Of a DNA stretch of 45,215 nt, positions 20,489-30,151 are shown piece by piece. Both the position numbers and the translations under genes were made by a program. The notes beneath the pieces are model-generated. The model saw nothing but the letters and a program-made list of their open reading frames with translations, ran no database searches and was not told where the DNA came from. The stretch lies in assembly GCA_964019335.1 (NCBI GenBank), contig OZ025677.1, positions 575,037-620,251 of the forward strand. The letters are read 5' to 3'. Source of the DNA: Diplonema japonicum. Its lineage: Eukaryota > Euglenozoa > Diplonemea > Diplonemida > Diplonemidae. The first letter of the stretch is position 1. Every line of letters starts with the position of its first letter.

Positions 20489-20807
20489 TAAAAAAAAAAA
20501 AAAAAAAAGAAAAAAAGATTGTATGGCTCAGGCAGGGTAAGAAAACAGGGGAAGTCTTGTTAGCAAACAACAAAAAAAAAAAAAAAAAAAAAAACGAAAC
20601 AATGTGAATGTAAAGTAACAATAGAGCGGTCCACGTGCCCACAGCCAAGTGCTTACTTCATTTCCACCATAAGGTGGGCTATTAGGCTAGAAGTGAGCCA
20701 AGCTGCGACACGCATGCCCCAGTGATAAGAGTCAACGGAAAAAAAAAAAAGAAATGAAAGAAAAAAAAAAAAACGAAAGAAAGGGGTAAATCTTATTAAA
20801 CATTCGC

Positions 20808-20844
<37 letters not shown>

Positions 20845-20987
20845 TGTCTACCTGCAAAGGGATTGTAAGTTTTCCACAAACAGTAGTAAAAAAAAAAATT
20901 CCAAATTCCACAATAATAATCCCAAATTCGGTTTTGAAAAAAAAAAAAAAAAAGTATTATTTAAGGGTGCCTGAAGTATGTGACAGG
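20489..20987. other. Homopolymer-rich spacer
   Basis: A and T runs. About 20963-20990 matches 38770-38797 (GTATGTGACAGG), another short repeat. No gene. Confidence 0.4.
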
Positions 20988-21198
20988 GCGCCCTGAACAA
21001 GCATTGTCTACTTGATTACAGGGGGCGCACCTCGGCGTAACTGTAGCTTCTTCTGCGTTCCGCGTCGTGTCCTTACTCCTGGCCCGTGCAGTTTGCTGCC
21101 GTTCGTCACCTGAGCATCTGCAGTACCATGACTGACGCGGAGGTCAACAGCGACAATACCATTATATTTCCATATTTTTGTGTTATCCCCACCACCCC
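20988..21198 (-). mobile_element. SINE copy, 3' end altered
   Basis: Contains CTACTTGATTACAGGG, CTTCTTCTGCGTTCCGCG and the 5' head ending CCCCACCACC, with an internal deletion. The usual TCCTTTAACTC tail is absent. Confidence 0.55.
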
Positions 21199-21972
21199 CA
21201 AAAAAAAATAATATGGTGTTTTACGCCATAAAAGATCAGATCCATTGCCCTGTGGTCATCGGGGGGTCGTTCATAAGCCTCATTTGTTCCTGTTGCCTGC
21301 AATTGTTTCATCCACTGAATAGGACTTCCCCCTACAGGGAACCCAGTGCTCGTCTAATAATAATAACAATTAAATAAAAAAAAAGAAATCACAATCTTTG
21401 TGGAGAAGCCCTCAGGGACGTGTTTCGTGTGGTGGACCCCATTTCCGGAATTTCTTTCTTTTTTTTTTTTCGAGCAACAAGCATCTCCATCGTCCTTGTC
21501 ACGTCGGTCGGAAAAAAAAAAAAAAAAAAAGAAGAAATAAAAAATACAGGGACAACAATTAAAATTAAAAATTCAAGAAATAGAAAGGGGGGGGGGGGGG
21601 GGGGAAGAAAGAAAGGAGAGAGAGAGAGAGAGAGCTGGCAAAGACATAAGAAAGTGTTCCGCTGAAGGGGAGAACATGATTAAGCCCTTCAAACCCAAAG
21701 GATTATTGGAAAAAAATACTTTTTCCATCTTTCTTTTTAAAAAAAACCCTCGCCTAGCACCCCCTTACCCGTATTTATTTACGAAAAAAACTTGACCTCT
21801 GGATGCGGTTGTTGTAATATTATCGCCACTCAAATGTTCAGGAGCCTGGCTTCTGCGGGTGGGTGTCGACGTGGCACAGCCTTCAAAAATAGAAATACGT
21901 AACCCAGTCGCCCAACTGGGGGAGGGGGGAATTTCCCTTTTTCATTTTTTTGGTCGTTTCTTCGGGGGAATA

Positions 21973-22017
<45 letters not shown>

Positions 22018-22056
22018 CCCGAAAACGACCAGGGAAAAAGAAAAAAAAGAAAAAAA
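21199..22056. other. Homopolymer-rich spacer, no supported gene
   Basis: Includes a G run (about 21588-21604), an (AG)n run (about 21617-21635) and an A run over 21975-22016. No reading frame of normal composition. Confidence 0.4.
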
Positions 22057-22168
22057 AACTAGTTTGGCGCTCCATTTGTTTGTGCGCACGAGCGGGGTTT
22101 TACCTAATAAAAATAGCTCATTACGCTGCCATCAACTAGTTTTTAGTCTCGACAATAATATTGTTAAA
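22057..22168. repeat. Dispersed repeat R3
   Basis: A 110-base unit beginning AACTAGTTTGGCGCTCC and ending CTAGTTTTTAGTCTCGAC, so AACTAGTTT occurs near both ends. It is nearly identical at 43550-43657 and partial at 7355-7455. Confidence 0.65.
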
Positions 22169-22343
22169 ACAAAACAAAAAAAAAAAGCGATGTTTAAAGG
22201 GCAAGTCCCGCGTTCGAGGACCCACCCTTAAGAAAAAATGGGGGGGGGGGAAACAAAGAGAAAAAAGAAGAGGGAGCCGGAAAAAAAAAAAAATTAAGTA
22301 AAAAGTTTTTAAAAAAATGTTTTCCAGAGGAAAAGAGAGAAAG

Positions 22344-22457
22344 AGGAACTGGCCGTTGTTTGTACGTTCCCGGGTAAAACCTGGAGAAGTTTGTCACCCC
22401 AAACACGTTGCCAAAGTTCCCCTTTTGTTTAGACAAGTCAAAGACTCGTTCTTGCAA
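22344..22457. repeat. Dispersed repeat R2, copy 3
   Basis: Close match to 581-702. It directly adjoins the (TA)n tail of the next SINE. Confidence 0.6.
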
Positions 22458-22466
<9 letters not shown>

Positions 22467-22488
<22 letters not shown>

Positions 22489-22808
22489 TATGAGTTAAAG
22501 GAGGCCGGTGTTGGCGGCGCCCTGCACAAGAACTGTCTACTTGATTACAGGGGGCGCACCGCGGCCGAGTTGTAGCTTCTTCTGCGTTCCGCGTCGTGTC
22601 CTTAATGCGTGCGGTGTGCAGCTCAACCCCAGCCGGTGCGTCCCGGGTAACCAAGATTCTGCGCTCGTGCAGTTTGCTGCCTGTTCGTCACCCTGAGCAT
22701 CTGCATTATGTTCTTCCACTCGGGTGCTACCGGTGATGACCGACGAGGAGGTCAACAGCGAACAACACATCTGATGTTTTTCTTATATTTTCATGTTATC
22801 CCCACCAC
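22467..22808 (-). mobile_element. tRNA-headed SINE, full length with (TA)n tail
   Basis: The longest copy: a (TA)n run at about 22467-22490, GAGTTAAAGGAGGCCGG, body and 5' head ending CCCCACCACCT. The A-box-like region of the tRNA-derived head lies near 22720. Confidence 0.7.
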
Positions 22809-23270
22809 CTAAAAAAATTTGTCTCGATTTTAGTGGTGCCATGCAGTATGTGACACAGCGGCCACCCTTGTGAAACTTCGCCCCGAAGCCTCCCAAGTCC
22901 CCTGTGGTCCCGTAGAAAGTAAAAGTGGAGAGGTAAAGAAAGCTTGGAAATTGAAATAGGGAGAGGGGCCACAGAAGCAATTAAACACCAACTGGAGAGT
23001 TGTGGGAGGCTTGCTTCACTGGCACGATGCCGCGGGGAGGCTACTTGCCTGACCTGGTGAAGCCACCTCCTTGTTCGATGTAATGGGATAAGGGACTCTC
23101 CGTTGAGGGCGATGCTAACTGGCGCCACGCGTAGGGTGGGCTCTCCACCCCCGTCCAGGTTTCCCCACGTGTACGGCTTTAGAACGAGAGTTTCCCTTTC
23201 GCTTGTGTTTCTCCAAACCACAATTACCAGGAACCACCACAGGGAGGTTGGAAACATTGGTCCTCAAAAA
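22809..23270. other. Unique insert between SINE and LINE
   Basis: About 460 bases of normal composition. A minus-strand open frame exists but runs into the SINE edge and shows no family signs. It could be a pseudogene or part of another repeat. Confidence 0.3.
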
Positions 23271-23320
23271 ATATATGAGTTAAAGGAAGTCTTTGTGAGA
23301 CGCCCCCTTGTTCTCATCTT

Positions 23321-26300
23321 CTACCTGCACCTATCCCCTTTCAGCAGCGGGTTCTCCTCCTTTGGTGGTCTTGCCGGCCTTCTCCCCAGCCTGGCCGCTC
23401 TTTCTCTTCGTTCTCTCGCCCATTGTCCTTTCAATGCCTCTAGGTCATGCTTGGTCTTCGGTGATGCAAATATCGCCCTCCTGTTCCATCCGATCACCGC
23501 CTTTGTCCTCCCGATGGATCGTAGTGTGTGCACCTCCTTCGTGTACTCCCGTAGGACATCCCCTGCCGGTAGCTTGCCGAAGTCCTTGTCCGACGGTACT
23601 GGGTGTTCTTGACCTTGTGTGATCTCCAGCCACTGGTGTGTGTGGTACACCTCCTGCCTCTTCGCTTGTAGGGCTGCGTCCCGCTCCCCCACCACCGCCA
23701 GCAGGTACCTCTGCGTTCCTTCGAGCCTTTCCCTGACATCCTTCCCTGCTCCCCTTGGCAGGATGCCATGCAGCTTCGTACACGGTTCCAGCCCCCTGCG
23801 CGTCATGCCTTCGTGTTCTTCCCGCTGTTGCACTTCCTTGGCCTTTTCGCACTCCCACAGTGCGTGCTCCAGCATGTTGGGCAGCTGTTGCTCCTGACCG
23901 CAGATGTCGCAGTGTGCCGTCGTGGGTTCGGCCTGCTTAGCTTCTTGCTTCCTCGCCTCCGCAATCAGCCACTTTTCGGTGTCCTGTCCTTCCTCTTCTT
24001 CTTCTTCTTGTTCATCTTCAGCCTCGTCTTCATCCTCGTCTTCTTCTCCTTCCGCCATCGGGATGTGCTCCACCGTGTCCGTGCGCCATCCCCGTGGGTT
24101 GATGTAGAACACTGCCCCCGAGATGATCCTTCGCACGTCCCTTGCTGCAATCGGGTCCGTCACCACCAGCTTCCTCCACAGCGCGTTGGTCTCCGCTGCT
24201 GCCGCAGCTTCCATGCCCCCCATGGTGCTCCGTTTGCTCATGATTTCCTGTGCTTCCGCCCGCCTGAGTCGGTCCCTGATGTAGTGCTTGTAGGGCTCCT
24301 TTTCCAGTGCGTGGGTGTCCTTCAGCTGTGCCCAGCTTAACTTGATCTGAGGCAGCCACCTTTCCATCATGATGCCCACCGGTCCCACCGGTATCTTCTT
24401 CCCGCTGTACCGTTTGGCAATGGCGTCGCAGCGTGTCCACAGCTTGTCGTCCTTCTTGCAGGCTCTGTATAGGAGCATAAGTGCTCTGTATGCGGCTGTC
24501 ATCTGTGGGTGGCTCGTGTGTCCCGGCAGTGTCACGGATAGTACTGTGCCTGGGTTCCTGGTGCAGTACTTCTGCCCCCAGAGCGCGTACGTGGTCTCCT
24601 TCACCAGCGTGGCCATTTGTCCCGTTTTCGGCGGTGAGAATGGGCAGTCGTAGAGGCAGCTCGGTAGGATCGTGCTGCTGATGATCTTCGCCTTCTGCTG
24701 AAAGGACAACGGCGTTGCTCCCAGCCTGCTCAGCGTCCCGAGTGCCTCCGCCGTCCTGTCGCCGTTGGTTTGCGGCCTGCCGTCTGTCCGCAGCTTGGCT
24801 CCCAGTACTCCTACAGTCCGTGTCGGCTGCAGTTCCTCGCCTTTCACCTTCACCTCCGGTGTCTTCCTGTTCACTGCAAAGGTCTTCGTCTTCCTGGTGT
24901 TGAGCTTCATCCCCACCTGTTTGCAGAAGGCTTCCACTGCGTCTACGCCTTCCTGCAACGCCGCACCGAGCCGTGCCAAGAGATATGCATCGTCCGCGTA
25001 AGACAGCGAGCGGACCCCTGTGTCGTTCTCCACCTGCTTCATTAGTACCGCCAACAGCGCGTTGATGAGTACCACTGAAATCGGGCATCCCTGAAGGATT
25101 CCATTGGTTGTGTGGAACTCCTCCCCCACGCCTGCTGCGTACCTGAACCGTCTTCGCATGCCTGCGTACATTCCTTTCAGTGCCCTGAGGATGCCTGTGT
25201 CCATGCCCATGTCCTCCACCAGCTCCAGAACCAGCTGTTGCGGTACACTGTCAAAGCATTTCGCAAAGTCGAGTGCCACCCCGACTAGCGGTTTCCCCTC
25301 CAGAATGGATTCTTCGATGTCAAGGGCGAGGTCCAAAAGTGCGTCCTCTGTCCCGAAACCCGTGCGGAATCCGTATTGCTTGTCGTGTATCCATTTCTCC
25401 TGCCAGATGAGGATATCAGACAGTCGCGCGCATGCCCAGAGTCTGTACACCGCAGATGTGACTGTGATAGGCCTGTGCTCCAGTGGTCCCGCATCGTCGC
25501 ACTTCGGTACGAGGGTAACCAGTGCCGTTTTCATGGCTTCCGGCCACCTCCCCGTTGCTTCGATCGCATGGAAGAGCATCGCCCAGGCGTCTAGTACTGA
25601 CTCTGGTAGTTTCCGTAGCTCTAGCATCCTCCACCCGTCGATGCCTGCCGCGCTTTTCTTGCTTTTCTTTCTGAGCACTTCCCTCAGCCTTGCTCCCGTC
25701 AGTTGTGTCCTCTCCATCTCATGCCGTTGCACGAACTTGCTGTACTTTGCCTTGAAGGGGGCATAGAGGGGCTCCGGTCGGGACTCGTATTTCGCAAAGA
25801 CGGTCTTCCACGCCTTGCGCATGACGCTGTCGATCAGTCCGGGGGACGCAAAGAGCACCATCCCTTCCTTGACCGCCCTGGTTCCGTCGCTTTGACGTTT
25901 GCCTTTCGCGACTTTTACCAGTCTTGTTGTCTCGCGTCCTGCTGCAACCTCGGCCAGGTATTCTCGTCTCCGTGACGTGTTCGCCTCGGTCCTTTTCTTC
26001 CGTTCCTCAGCTGCAATTGCGTCTTCCATGTTCAGCGCTGCTGCCAGCATGTCCTCTATGAGAACAGCGTCGTGCGGCACCGGTTCAGCTGGTACTGCCA
26101 GAGCCTTTGCTTCCCTGTTCACGTTTCTTATCGTGTTCAGGGTCGGCTTGCTTAGCCCCTTGTCCTCAACTGCTTGCTCGAGCTGTTGTTGCAGTGTCCG
26201 CGTCTTGAGCTTCAGCTTTTCCAGTCGCGCTTGCCATGTTGTAGCTGCACCCACCGTTCCCGTCGTCGTTGGTGCACACACTTCCTTCTCCTTTGTGCTG

Positions 26301-27412
26301 GTGTGTTTGCCTCTTCCGACGTACGCTGCCCTCCCCGGCGTCCCCACTGGTTGGTCTATGAGGAGGTCTTCGGTGCACCGGGAGAGGGTCTCGAAGGCTT
26401 TTGTTATATTTCCTTCGTGCAGGTACTGTCGGAATCCGGCTGCTTCCACTGCTTCGGCTCCTTGTTCTTCCGTTGGCTCATCTGCCGTCTCCAGACCCCT
26501 CGGCAGCATGTATCGTTGTACCGTCATCCTGAATCTGTCGAGCTCAAGTGCAACCGTCAGTGTCCGGTGATCCGTCCCCTTGATCGCTTGGTTCACTTGG
26601 CATCCGGTGATGGCCGGTACTGCCTCCGGACTTGCCAGTATCCTGTCGATCCGCGTGGCGCAGTTCTCCCGTACAAACGTTGGATCAGGTTGTTTCCCTC
26701 TCCATTTTGCGCATAGGTCCGCTGTGTCCGCCCATCCTGCCTGCAGTGCCTTCCGCAGTTCCGGGGATCTTGCCTCGTCGGTGTTGAAGTCGCCAACGAC
26801 GAGTATTGGCACATTGCCGAGCTCCTTCGCCTTCTTCCGCAGGATGTAGTGGAGGAGGGTCTCCCTCTTTGCGGTCTCTTCACGTCCTGTTCCTGCCGGG
26901 CAGTATATCGATATGATATGTAGCCATCTGCGTTTGCCATCGATTGCGACCTGAGTGTGCAGCCACCTCCTGCGTTGTTCTTCAGATTGGTCGTTGGTGT
27001 CCAGAGAACCTGGCAATGCTGTCCTGGGTTCTCGGATTAGGGTTGCCAGTCCTCCCCTCTGAGCTACCCAGTTCGAAGCGATTCCCTCCACCTTCCTTCC
27101 CGGCTGCGGCGGTCCCCACATCGGCTTCCACTTCTTCTTCGTCTTCTTCCCGAGCTCCCGCTCCATCTCCTGCTGCCCAGCTAAGGTCAGCGCCGTCTCC
27201 TGCGTGCAGATCACGTCGACGTCCAGCTTCGTCGTAACCTCCTCTATTTGGTTGCGTAGGGAGGCCACGTTCACTGTCGACACGTACATGTTGGGCCCAG
27301 GGTTCGGATGTATCCCCTGCGCCGTGAGCCTCGCGAAGTCCTCTTCCTCCTCTGACCCCGGTTTCCGCCTCCCCGTTTTCAGTTGGGGAGGTTTCCAATG
27401 CAGCTCACGCAT
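23321..27412 (-). CDS. LINE ORF2: endonuclease and reverse transcriptase
   Basis: The best start is the ATG at 27412 (MRELHWKPP), which overlaps the end of ORF1 by 34 bases in another frame and gives 1363 residues. Domains in order: a 2A-like IHPNPGP at 34-40; an AP-type endonuclease with STVNVASLRNQ, CTQET, VVGDFNTD, RIDRIL and GTDHR; then a reverse transcriptase with RPITVTSAVYRLW, VALDFAKCFDSV (motif A), NGILQGCPIS (motif B) and YADDAYLL (catalytic DD). An acidic stretch (EDEDEDEAEDE) and a CX2CX11HX4C zinc finger (CDICGQ...H...C) follow. All catalytic residues I can see are present. It would nick the target and reverse-transcribe the RNA there. The same frame stays open across ORF1, but that part has shadow-like composition. 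Confidence 0.9.
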   Translation of the reverse strand: MRELHWKPPQLKTGRRKPGSEEEEDFARLTAQGIHPNPGPNMYVSTVNVASLRNQIEEVTTKLDVDVICTQETALTLAGQQEMERELGKKTKKKWKPMWGPPQPGRKVEGIASNWVAQRGGLATLIREPRTALPGSLDTNDQSEEQRRRWLHTQVAIDGKRRWLHIISIYCPAGTGREETAKRETLLHYILRKKAKELGNVPILVVGDFNTDEARSPELRKALQAGWADTADLCAKWRGKQPDPTFVRENCATRIDRILASPEAVPAITGCQVNQAIKGTDHRTLTVALELDRFRMTVQRYMLPRGLETADEPTEEQGAEAVEAAGFRQYLHEGNITKAFETLSRCTEDLLIDQPVGTPGRAAYVGRGKHTSTKEKEVCAPTTTGTVGAATTWQARLEKLKLKTRTLQQQLEQAVEDKGLSKPTLNTIRNVNREAKALAVPAEPVPHDAVLIEDMLAAALNMEDAIAAEERKKRTEANTSRRREYLAEVAAGRETTRLVKVAKGKRQSDGTRAVKEGMVLFASPGLIDSVMRKAWKTVFAKYESRPEPLYAPFKAKYSKFVQRHEMERTQLTGARLREVLRKKSKKSAAGIDGWRMLELRKLPESVLDAWAMLFHAIEATGRWPEAMKTALVTLVPKCDDAGPLEHRPITVTSAVYRLWACARLSDILIWQEKWIHDKQYGFRTGFGTEDALLDLALDIEESILEGKPLVGVALDFAKCFDSVPQQLVLELVEDMGMDTGILRALKGMYAGMRRRFRYAAGVGEEFHTTNGILQGCPISVVLINALLAVLMKQVENDTGVRSLSYADDAYLLARLGAALQEGVDAVEAFCKQVGMKLNTRKTKTFAVNRKTPEVKVKGEELQPTRTVGVLGAKLRTDGRPQTNGDRTAEALGTLSRLGATPLSFQQKAKIISSTILPSCLYDCPFSPPKTGQMATLVKETTYALWGQKYCTRNPGTVLSVTLPGHTSHPQMTAAYRALMLLYRACKKDDKLWTRCDAIAKRYSGKKIPVGPVGIMMERWLPQIKLSWAQLKDTHALEKEPYKHYIRDRLRRAEAQEIMSKRSTMGGMEAAAAAETNALWRKLVVTDPIAARDVRRIISGAVFYINPRGWRTDTVEHIPMAEGEEDEDEDEAEDEQEEEEEEGQDTEKWLIAEARKQEAKQAEPTTAHCDICGQEQQLPNMLEHALWECEKAKEVQQREEHEGMTRRGLEPCTKLHGILPRGAGKDVRERLEGTQRYLLAVVGERDAALQAKRQEVYHTHQWLEITQGQEHPVPSDKDFGKLPAGDVLREYTKEVHTLRSIGRTKAVIGWNRRAIFASPKTKHDLEALKGQWARERRERAARLGRRPARPPKEENPLLKGDRCR
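27293..27316 (-). other. 2A-like peptide motif in ORF2
   Basis: ORF2 residues 33-40 are GIHPNPGP, followed by N. The NPGP core matches 2A ribosome-skipping peptides, also known at the N-terminus of some retrotransposon proteins. The usual acidic residue before it is replaced (AQGIH), so activity is uncertain. Skipping would release the endonuclease with an N-terminal Pro. Confidence 0.5.
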
Positions 27413-29136
27413 TGTTCCCGCCTGCAGTTCTCCATGGCGCACACCCTCGCCCTCCTGCCTTTCAGCTGGCCATGACATGACCCGCATTGACCCTGTGAGG
27501 CTTGGTAGGTCGCAGACCAAGCATGGACATGCACCTTCTGCTTCTTCTTCTCCTTGCCTTGCAGCTTCCCTTCCGACGAGGTTGTTGGCTTCCTGTGGCC
27601 GGGGCTGCTGGGGTCGGGCTTCTTCGGCGACGGGGAGGGTGAGGGAGTCTGGCTCCTCTGTCGCTTCGGTGACGCTGCCTTGTTCGTGTTCGTGTTCGTG
27701 CTTGTCTTTTTCGGGGACACTGCACCTGCCGCCGCCGCCGTCGCAGGCTTCTTCTTCGCCGTCGGCGTCTCCGTGTTCTGTTCCGGAGTGCCGCTCCTCT
27801 GCCGCTTCGGGGATGCAGCGCTTGTCGTGGCTGCTGGGGTCGTCGCGGCCCTGTTCTCCATCGCCCTGCGTGCCACCTTCCTTAGCGCATCTTTGAGGCG
27901 GTCGACTTCGCTCTGCAACTTCGTGACGAGCATTTTGTATTGCTCTAGCTCTGTTGCGTTGATCGTGGTGTCCTTCTGTTGCTGTTGTTGTTGTTGTTGT
28001 TGTTCTTGCTTCTGCGGCTTCTTTGTCTTCTTCTTCTTCTGTTCTGTGGTCGTGTCCGCGGTCGCGTCCTTCTGCTCCCGTTCCTGCAGCTTCTCGGGGT
28101 CGGCGGCCGCCCAGTACTCCTCGCCCTTGTTCTTGCCGTAAAAACAGAGGAACTCGGGCTTGGAGTATCGTGTGTCGCAGTTTTCGTTGGGGTCCTTCCT
28201 CGTTTCCCCTTTCGCCACCACCATTTGCAGTGGTTGCTGCTTCCACGCCGCCGTCAGCGCCATCCGGTGCTCCCCCACCTGCACCTCGCCGAACGGGGGC
28301 TGCCCTGCCGACTGGACCACCGCCAGTTGCCGCCCCTTCTTCGGGATGACGCGAATGACCGTCGCGTCCTTCCACCCGTTGTTCCGTAGCAAGCCCTGCA
28401 CCTGCTCGCCCGTGATCCCGCGTGGCACACTGTGGAGGTCGAACTTTCGTCCGGCCCCTGTTCCCACCAGCAAGCCGGCCTCCTGTGCTTTGTGTCTGGC
28501 GTCGTCGCTGTCCAGGTTCCCGTCTTGCACCAAACCGAGACCCCTCCCGTTGCTTGTGAGGGTGGCCGTAGGTCCTCCGATCCCCCGCGCCGCCGCCACG
28601 TCCCACGTCCTCAGCCATAGTGGTGGCTGCTTCTCTCGCTTCCTCCTGCGGTCCTCTACGAACAAGCCCCCCGCACCAGCCTGCTTCGCCTTCCCTTCTT
28701 CGTTGGCCGCCACGTAGACCAGGAGGTCCAGCTTGGTCAGCTGTCCCTTCCAGGCCTCGCCTCTTGGCTCTGAGATCCCCCGCAGGGTGACTCCCAGCGC
28801 CTTGAGTGCCTTCACCGTCTCGTTCTTGGCGTCCGCTTGCACCTTCGCCCACCCGTCCTCCCCGGATGCGGCTCTCCACCAGATGGCTCGCAGTACGATC
28901 GTGCTGCTGCTGCTGCTGTCGTTGTCGTCGTCCTCGTCCATCCACTTCTCCTGCACCTCCTGCACCTGACGAGAAGGCCATTCCTTCGCCGTCACCTTCT
29001 GCGCTTGCACCGGCTTCACTGACCTCGCCATTCGCGCCACCTGCACCCATGTTGATGATGCTGCCTCCTTCTGGGGAGTTTGCTCCCCCCCCTTGGGAGG
29101 GGACCCAGGGCCACCACGTGGAGGTTCCCCAGCCAT
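27379..29136 (-). CDS. LINE ORF1: gag-like nucleic-acid-binding protein (585 aa)
   Basis: Starts MAGEPPRGGPGSPPKGG. It has an acidic, Ser-rich segment (DEDDDNDSSSSS), a central folded region, a Q run encoded by CAA/CAG repeats (about 388-397), a coiled coil (about 405-435), Ser/Pro/Thr/Lys-rich sequence, and a C-terminal cysteine-rich motif (CGSC, CAMENC, CVSC) ending NLPN. This is the layout of LINE ORF1 proteins that coat the RNA. It overlaps ORF2 by 34 bases, so ORF2 would need reinitiation, frameshifting or an internal start. Confidence 0.85.
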   Translation of the reverse strand: MAGEPPRGGPGSPPKGGEQTPQKEAASSTWVQVARMARSVKPVQAQKVTAKEWPSRQVQEVQEKWMDEDDDNDSSSSSTIVLRAIWWRAASGEDGWAKVQADAKNETVKALKALGVTLRGISEPRGEAWKGQLTKLDLLVYVAANEEGKAKQAGAGGLFVEDRRRKREKQPPLWLRTWDVAAARGIGGPTATLTSNGRGLGLVQDGNLDSDDARHKAQEAGLLVGTGAGRKFDLHSVPRGITGEQVQGLLRNNGWKDATVIRVIPKKGRQLAVVQSAGQPPFGEVQVGEHRMALTAAWKQQPLQMVVAKGETRKDPNENCDTRYSKPEFLCFYGKNKGEEYWAAADPEKLQEREQKDATADTTTEQKKKKTKKPQKQEQQQQQQQQQKDTTINATELEQYKMLVTKLQSEVDRLKDALRKVARRAMENRAATTPAATTSAASPKRQRSGTPEQNTETPTAKKKPATAAAAGAVSPKKTSTNTNTNKAASPKRQRSQTPSPSPSPKKPDPSSPGHRKPTTSSEGKLQGKEKKKQKVHVHAWSATYQASQGQCGSCHGQLKGRRARVCAMENCRREQCVSCIGNLPN

Positions 29137-29396
29137 CTTTGATTGCGATTATTTTGATTAATTCCAACCCAAATTACCAGCCCAATAAAGTACAGAAACT
29201 GTAGCTTTAGAATCGTTGGTAAAAAAGAAAAGAGCTCGTCCGTAAAAAAGAATGCAGCCCCGGAAAATGTCGGTGTCTCAGCTTTGCACAAACCATTTCT
29301 CAATATAGTTTTAATCCGGGCAAGATCTTTTATGAGAAAATCAAAATCGCTCCCTCCACACATTTCCTCTATCTAGGAAAGCCGCAAAATTATAGA

Positions 29397-29524
29397 CTGT
29401 AAAACAAAAGAAATAGTGAGGGCGGGGACTATGCTATAACCCAATGCCTTCTAATACAAGCTTCCCCCCCCTCCCCCTGAATCTACAATCGTTTTTGTCT
29501 TTCTTTTTTTTTGTTGTTTTACAG
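29397..29524. mobile_element. Short MITE-like inverted repeat
   Basis: CTGTAAAACAA at the left and TTGTTTTACAG at the right, 128 bases, the same terminal sequence as the pogo-like element and the MITE at 17097-17294. TA is present on the right side but changed on the left. Confidence 0.4.
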
Positions 29525-29527
29525 TAA

Positions 29528-29560
<33 letters not shown>

Positions 29561-29778
29561 GATTGTTCCAATGCTCGAGGTAATGATGTGACTACCGCAA
29601 AGAGTGATTTTCTTTTCTTTTTTCTTTTTTTCTCCCTCCCCTTTCTCTTTTTTTTTTTTTTTCTTCGGAAATATGAAAGTGGGTTGCGGCCCACTCCTTT
29701 TGAAGGGTTAATTCTTTTTTTTTTTATGCGCGATATGCTAAAAAGGGAAAACAGAACGAACAAATTAGGGGTGGTGGT

Positions 29779-29920
29779 TTATTCATTGCAGTCCTTTATC
29801 ACCTCCACATTACGAATGCATATGTTGCCCTTGAGTTCTATGGTAGCCCCGCAAGAGGAGTCGTAAGGACGATTTATGGTGAAGCTAAAAAAGAGTGGGA
29901 AACCATAAATGCAGATATGA
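29779..29920 (-). CDS. Candidate terminal exon of an unidentified gene
   Basis: After TTGTTCTTTTCTTTTGCAG the minus strand reads HICIYGFPLFFSFTINRPYD and then SSCGATIELKGNICIRNVE to a TAA stop (46 residues). Composition and codons look coding. An internal alternative acceptor (CTCTTTTTTAG, exon start 29884) would give a shorter version in the same frame. Upstream islands at about 29985-30015 and 30055-30115 (MAIKYRSQ, K-rich) may be earlier exons. Family not recognised. Confidence 0.4.
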
Positions 29921-30120
29921 CTGCAAAAGAAAAGAACAAACTGTTTTTTTTTTTTTTTCCCTCCTTCTTTTTCCATTTTTTTTTTGTTTAAGAGTTGCCG
30001 CAGTAAGAGCACCTAAAAGAAACAGTGAGGGGAGGGGGGGGGGGGGGGGGAGAAACATACACTTTCCCCCCCTTTTGTTTTTTTTTTCTTCTTTTGACTG
30101 CGGTATTTAATTGCCATACA

Positions 30121-30146
30121 ATATATGAGTTAAAGGAAGTCTTTGA
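30121..30146 (-). mobile_element. LINE 3'-end scrap
   Basis: ATATATGAGTTAAAGGAAG and a few more bases match the LINE 3' terminus; homology stops after about 26 bases. Confidence 0.6.
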
Positions 30147-30151
30147 AAAAG

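Larger units (their letters stand above)
23271..29370 (-). mobile_element. Near full-length non-LTR retrotransposon (LINE)
   Basis: The element runs from a 5' leader (about 29370 down to 29137) through ORF1 and ORF2 to the 3' end CCTTTAACTCATATAT at 23271. The short 3' UTR ends in an AT-rich tail. It encodes an apurinic-type endonuclease and a reverse transcriptase of the long-ORF2 class. ORF1 and ORF2 are intact, but ORF2 lacks 86 residues near its C-terminus relative to the copy at 19553-20488. Confidence 0.9.

Noticed and set aside
22796-23257. Minus-strand frame of 153 codons
   Set aside because: Its end runs through the 5' head of a SINE and it shows no family features, so I treat it as chance.
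27554-28141. Plus-strand Cys/Phe/Val-rich frame of 195 codons
   Set aside because: Antisense of LINE ORF1 low-complexity sequence.
27413-29167. The N-terminal 585 codons of the ORF2 frame as part of a 1948-residue protein
   Set aside because: The stretch lies opposite the well-formed ORF1 in another frame and is dominated by G, R, A, E and Q. ORF2 has its own ATG at 27412.
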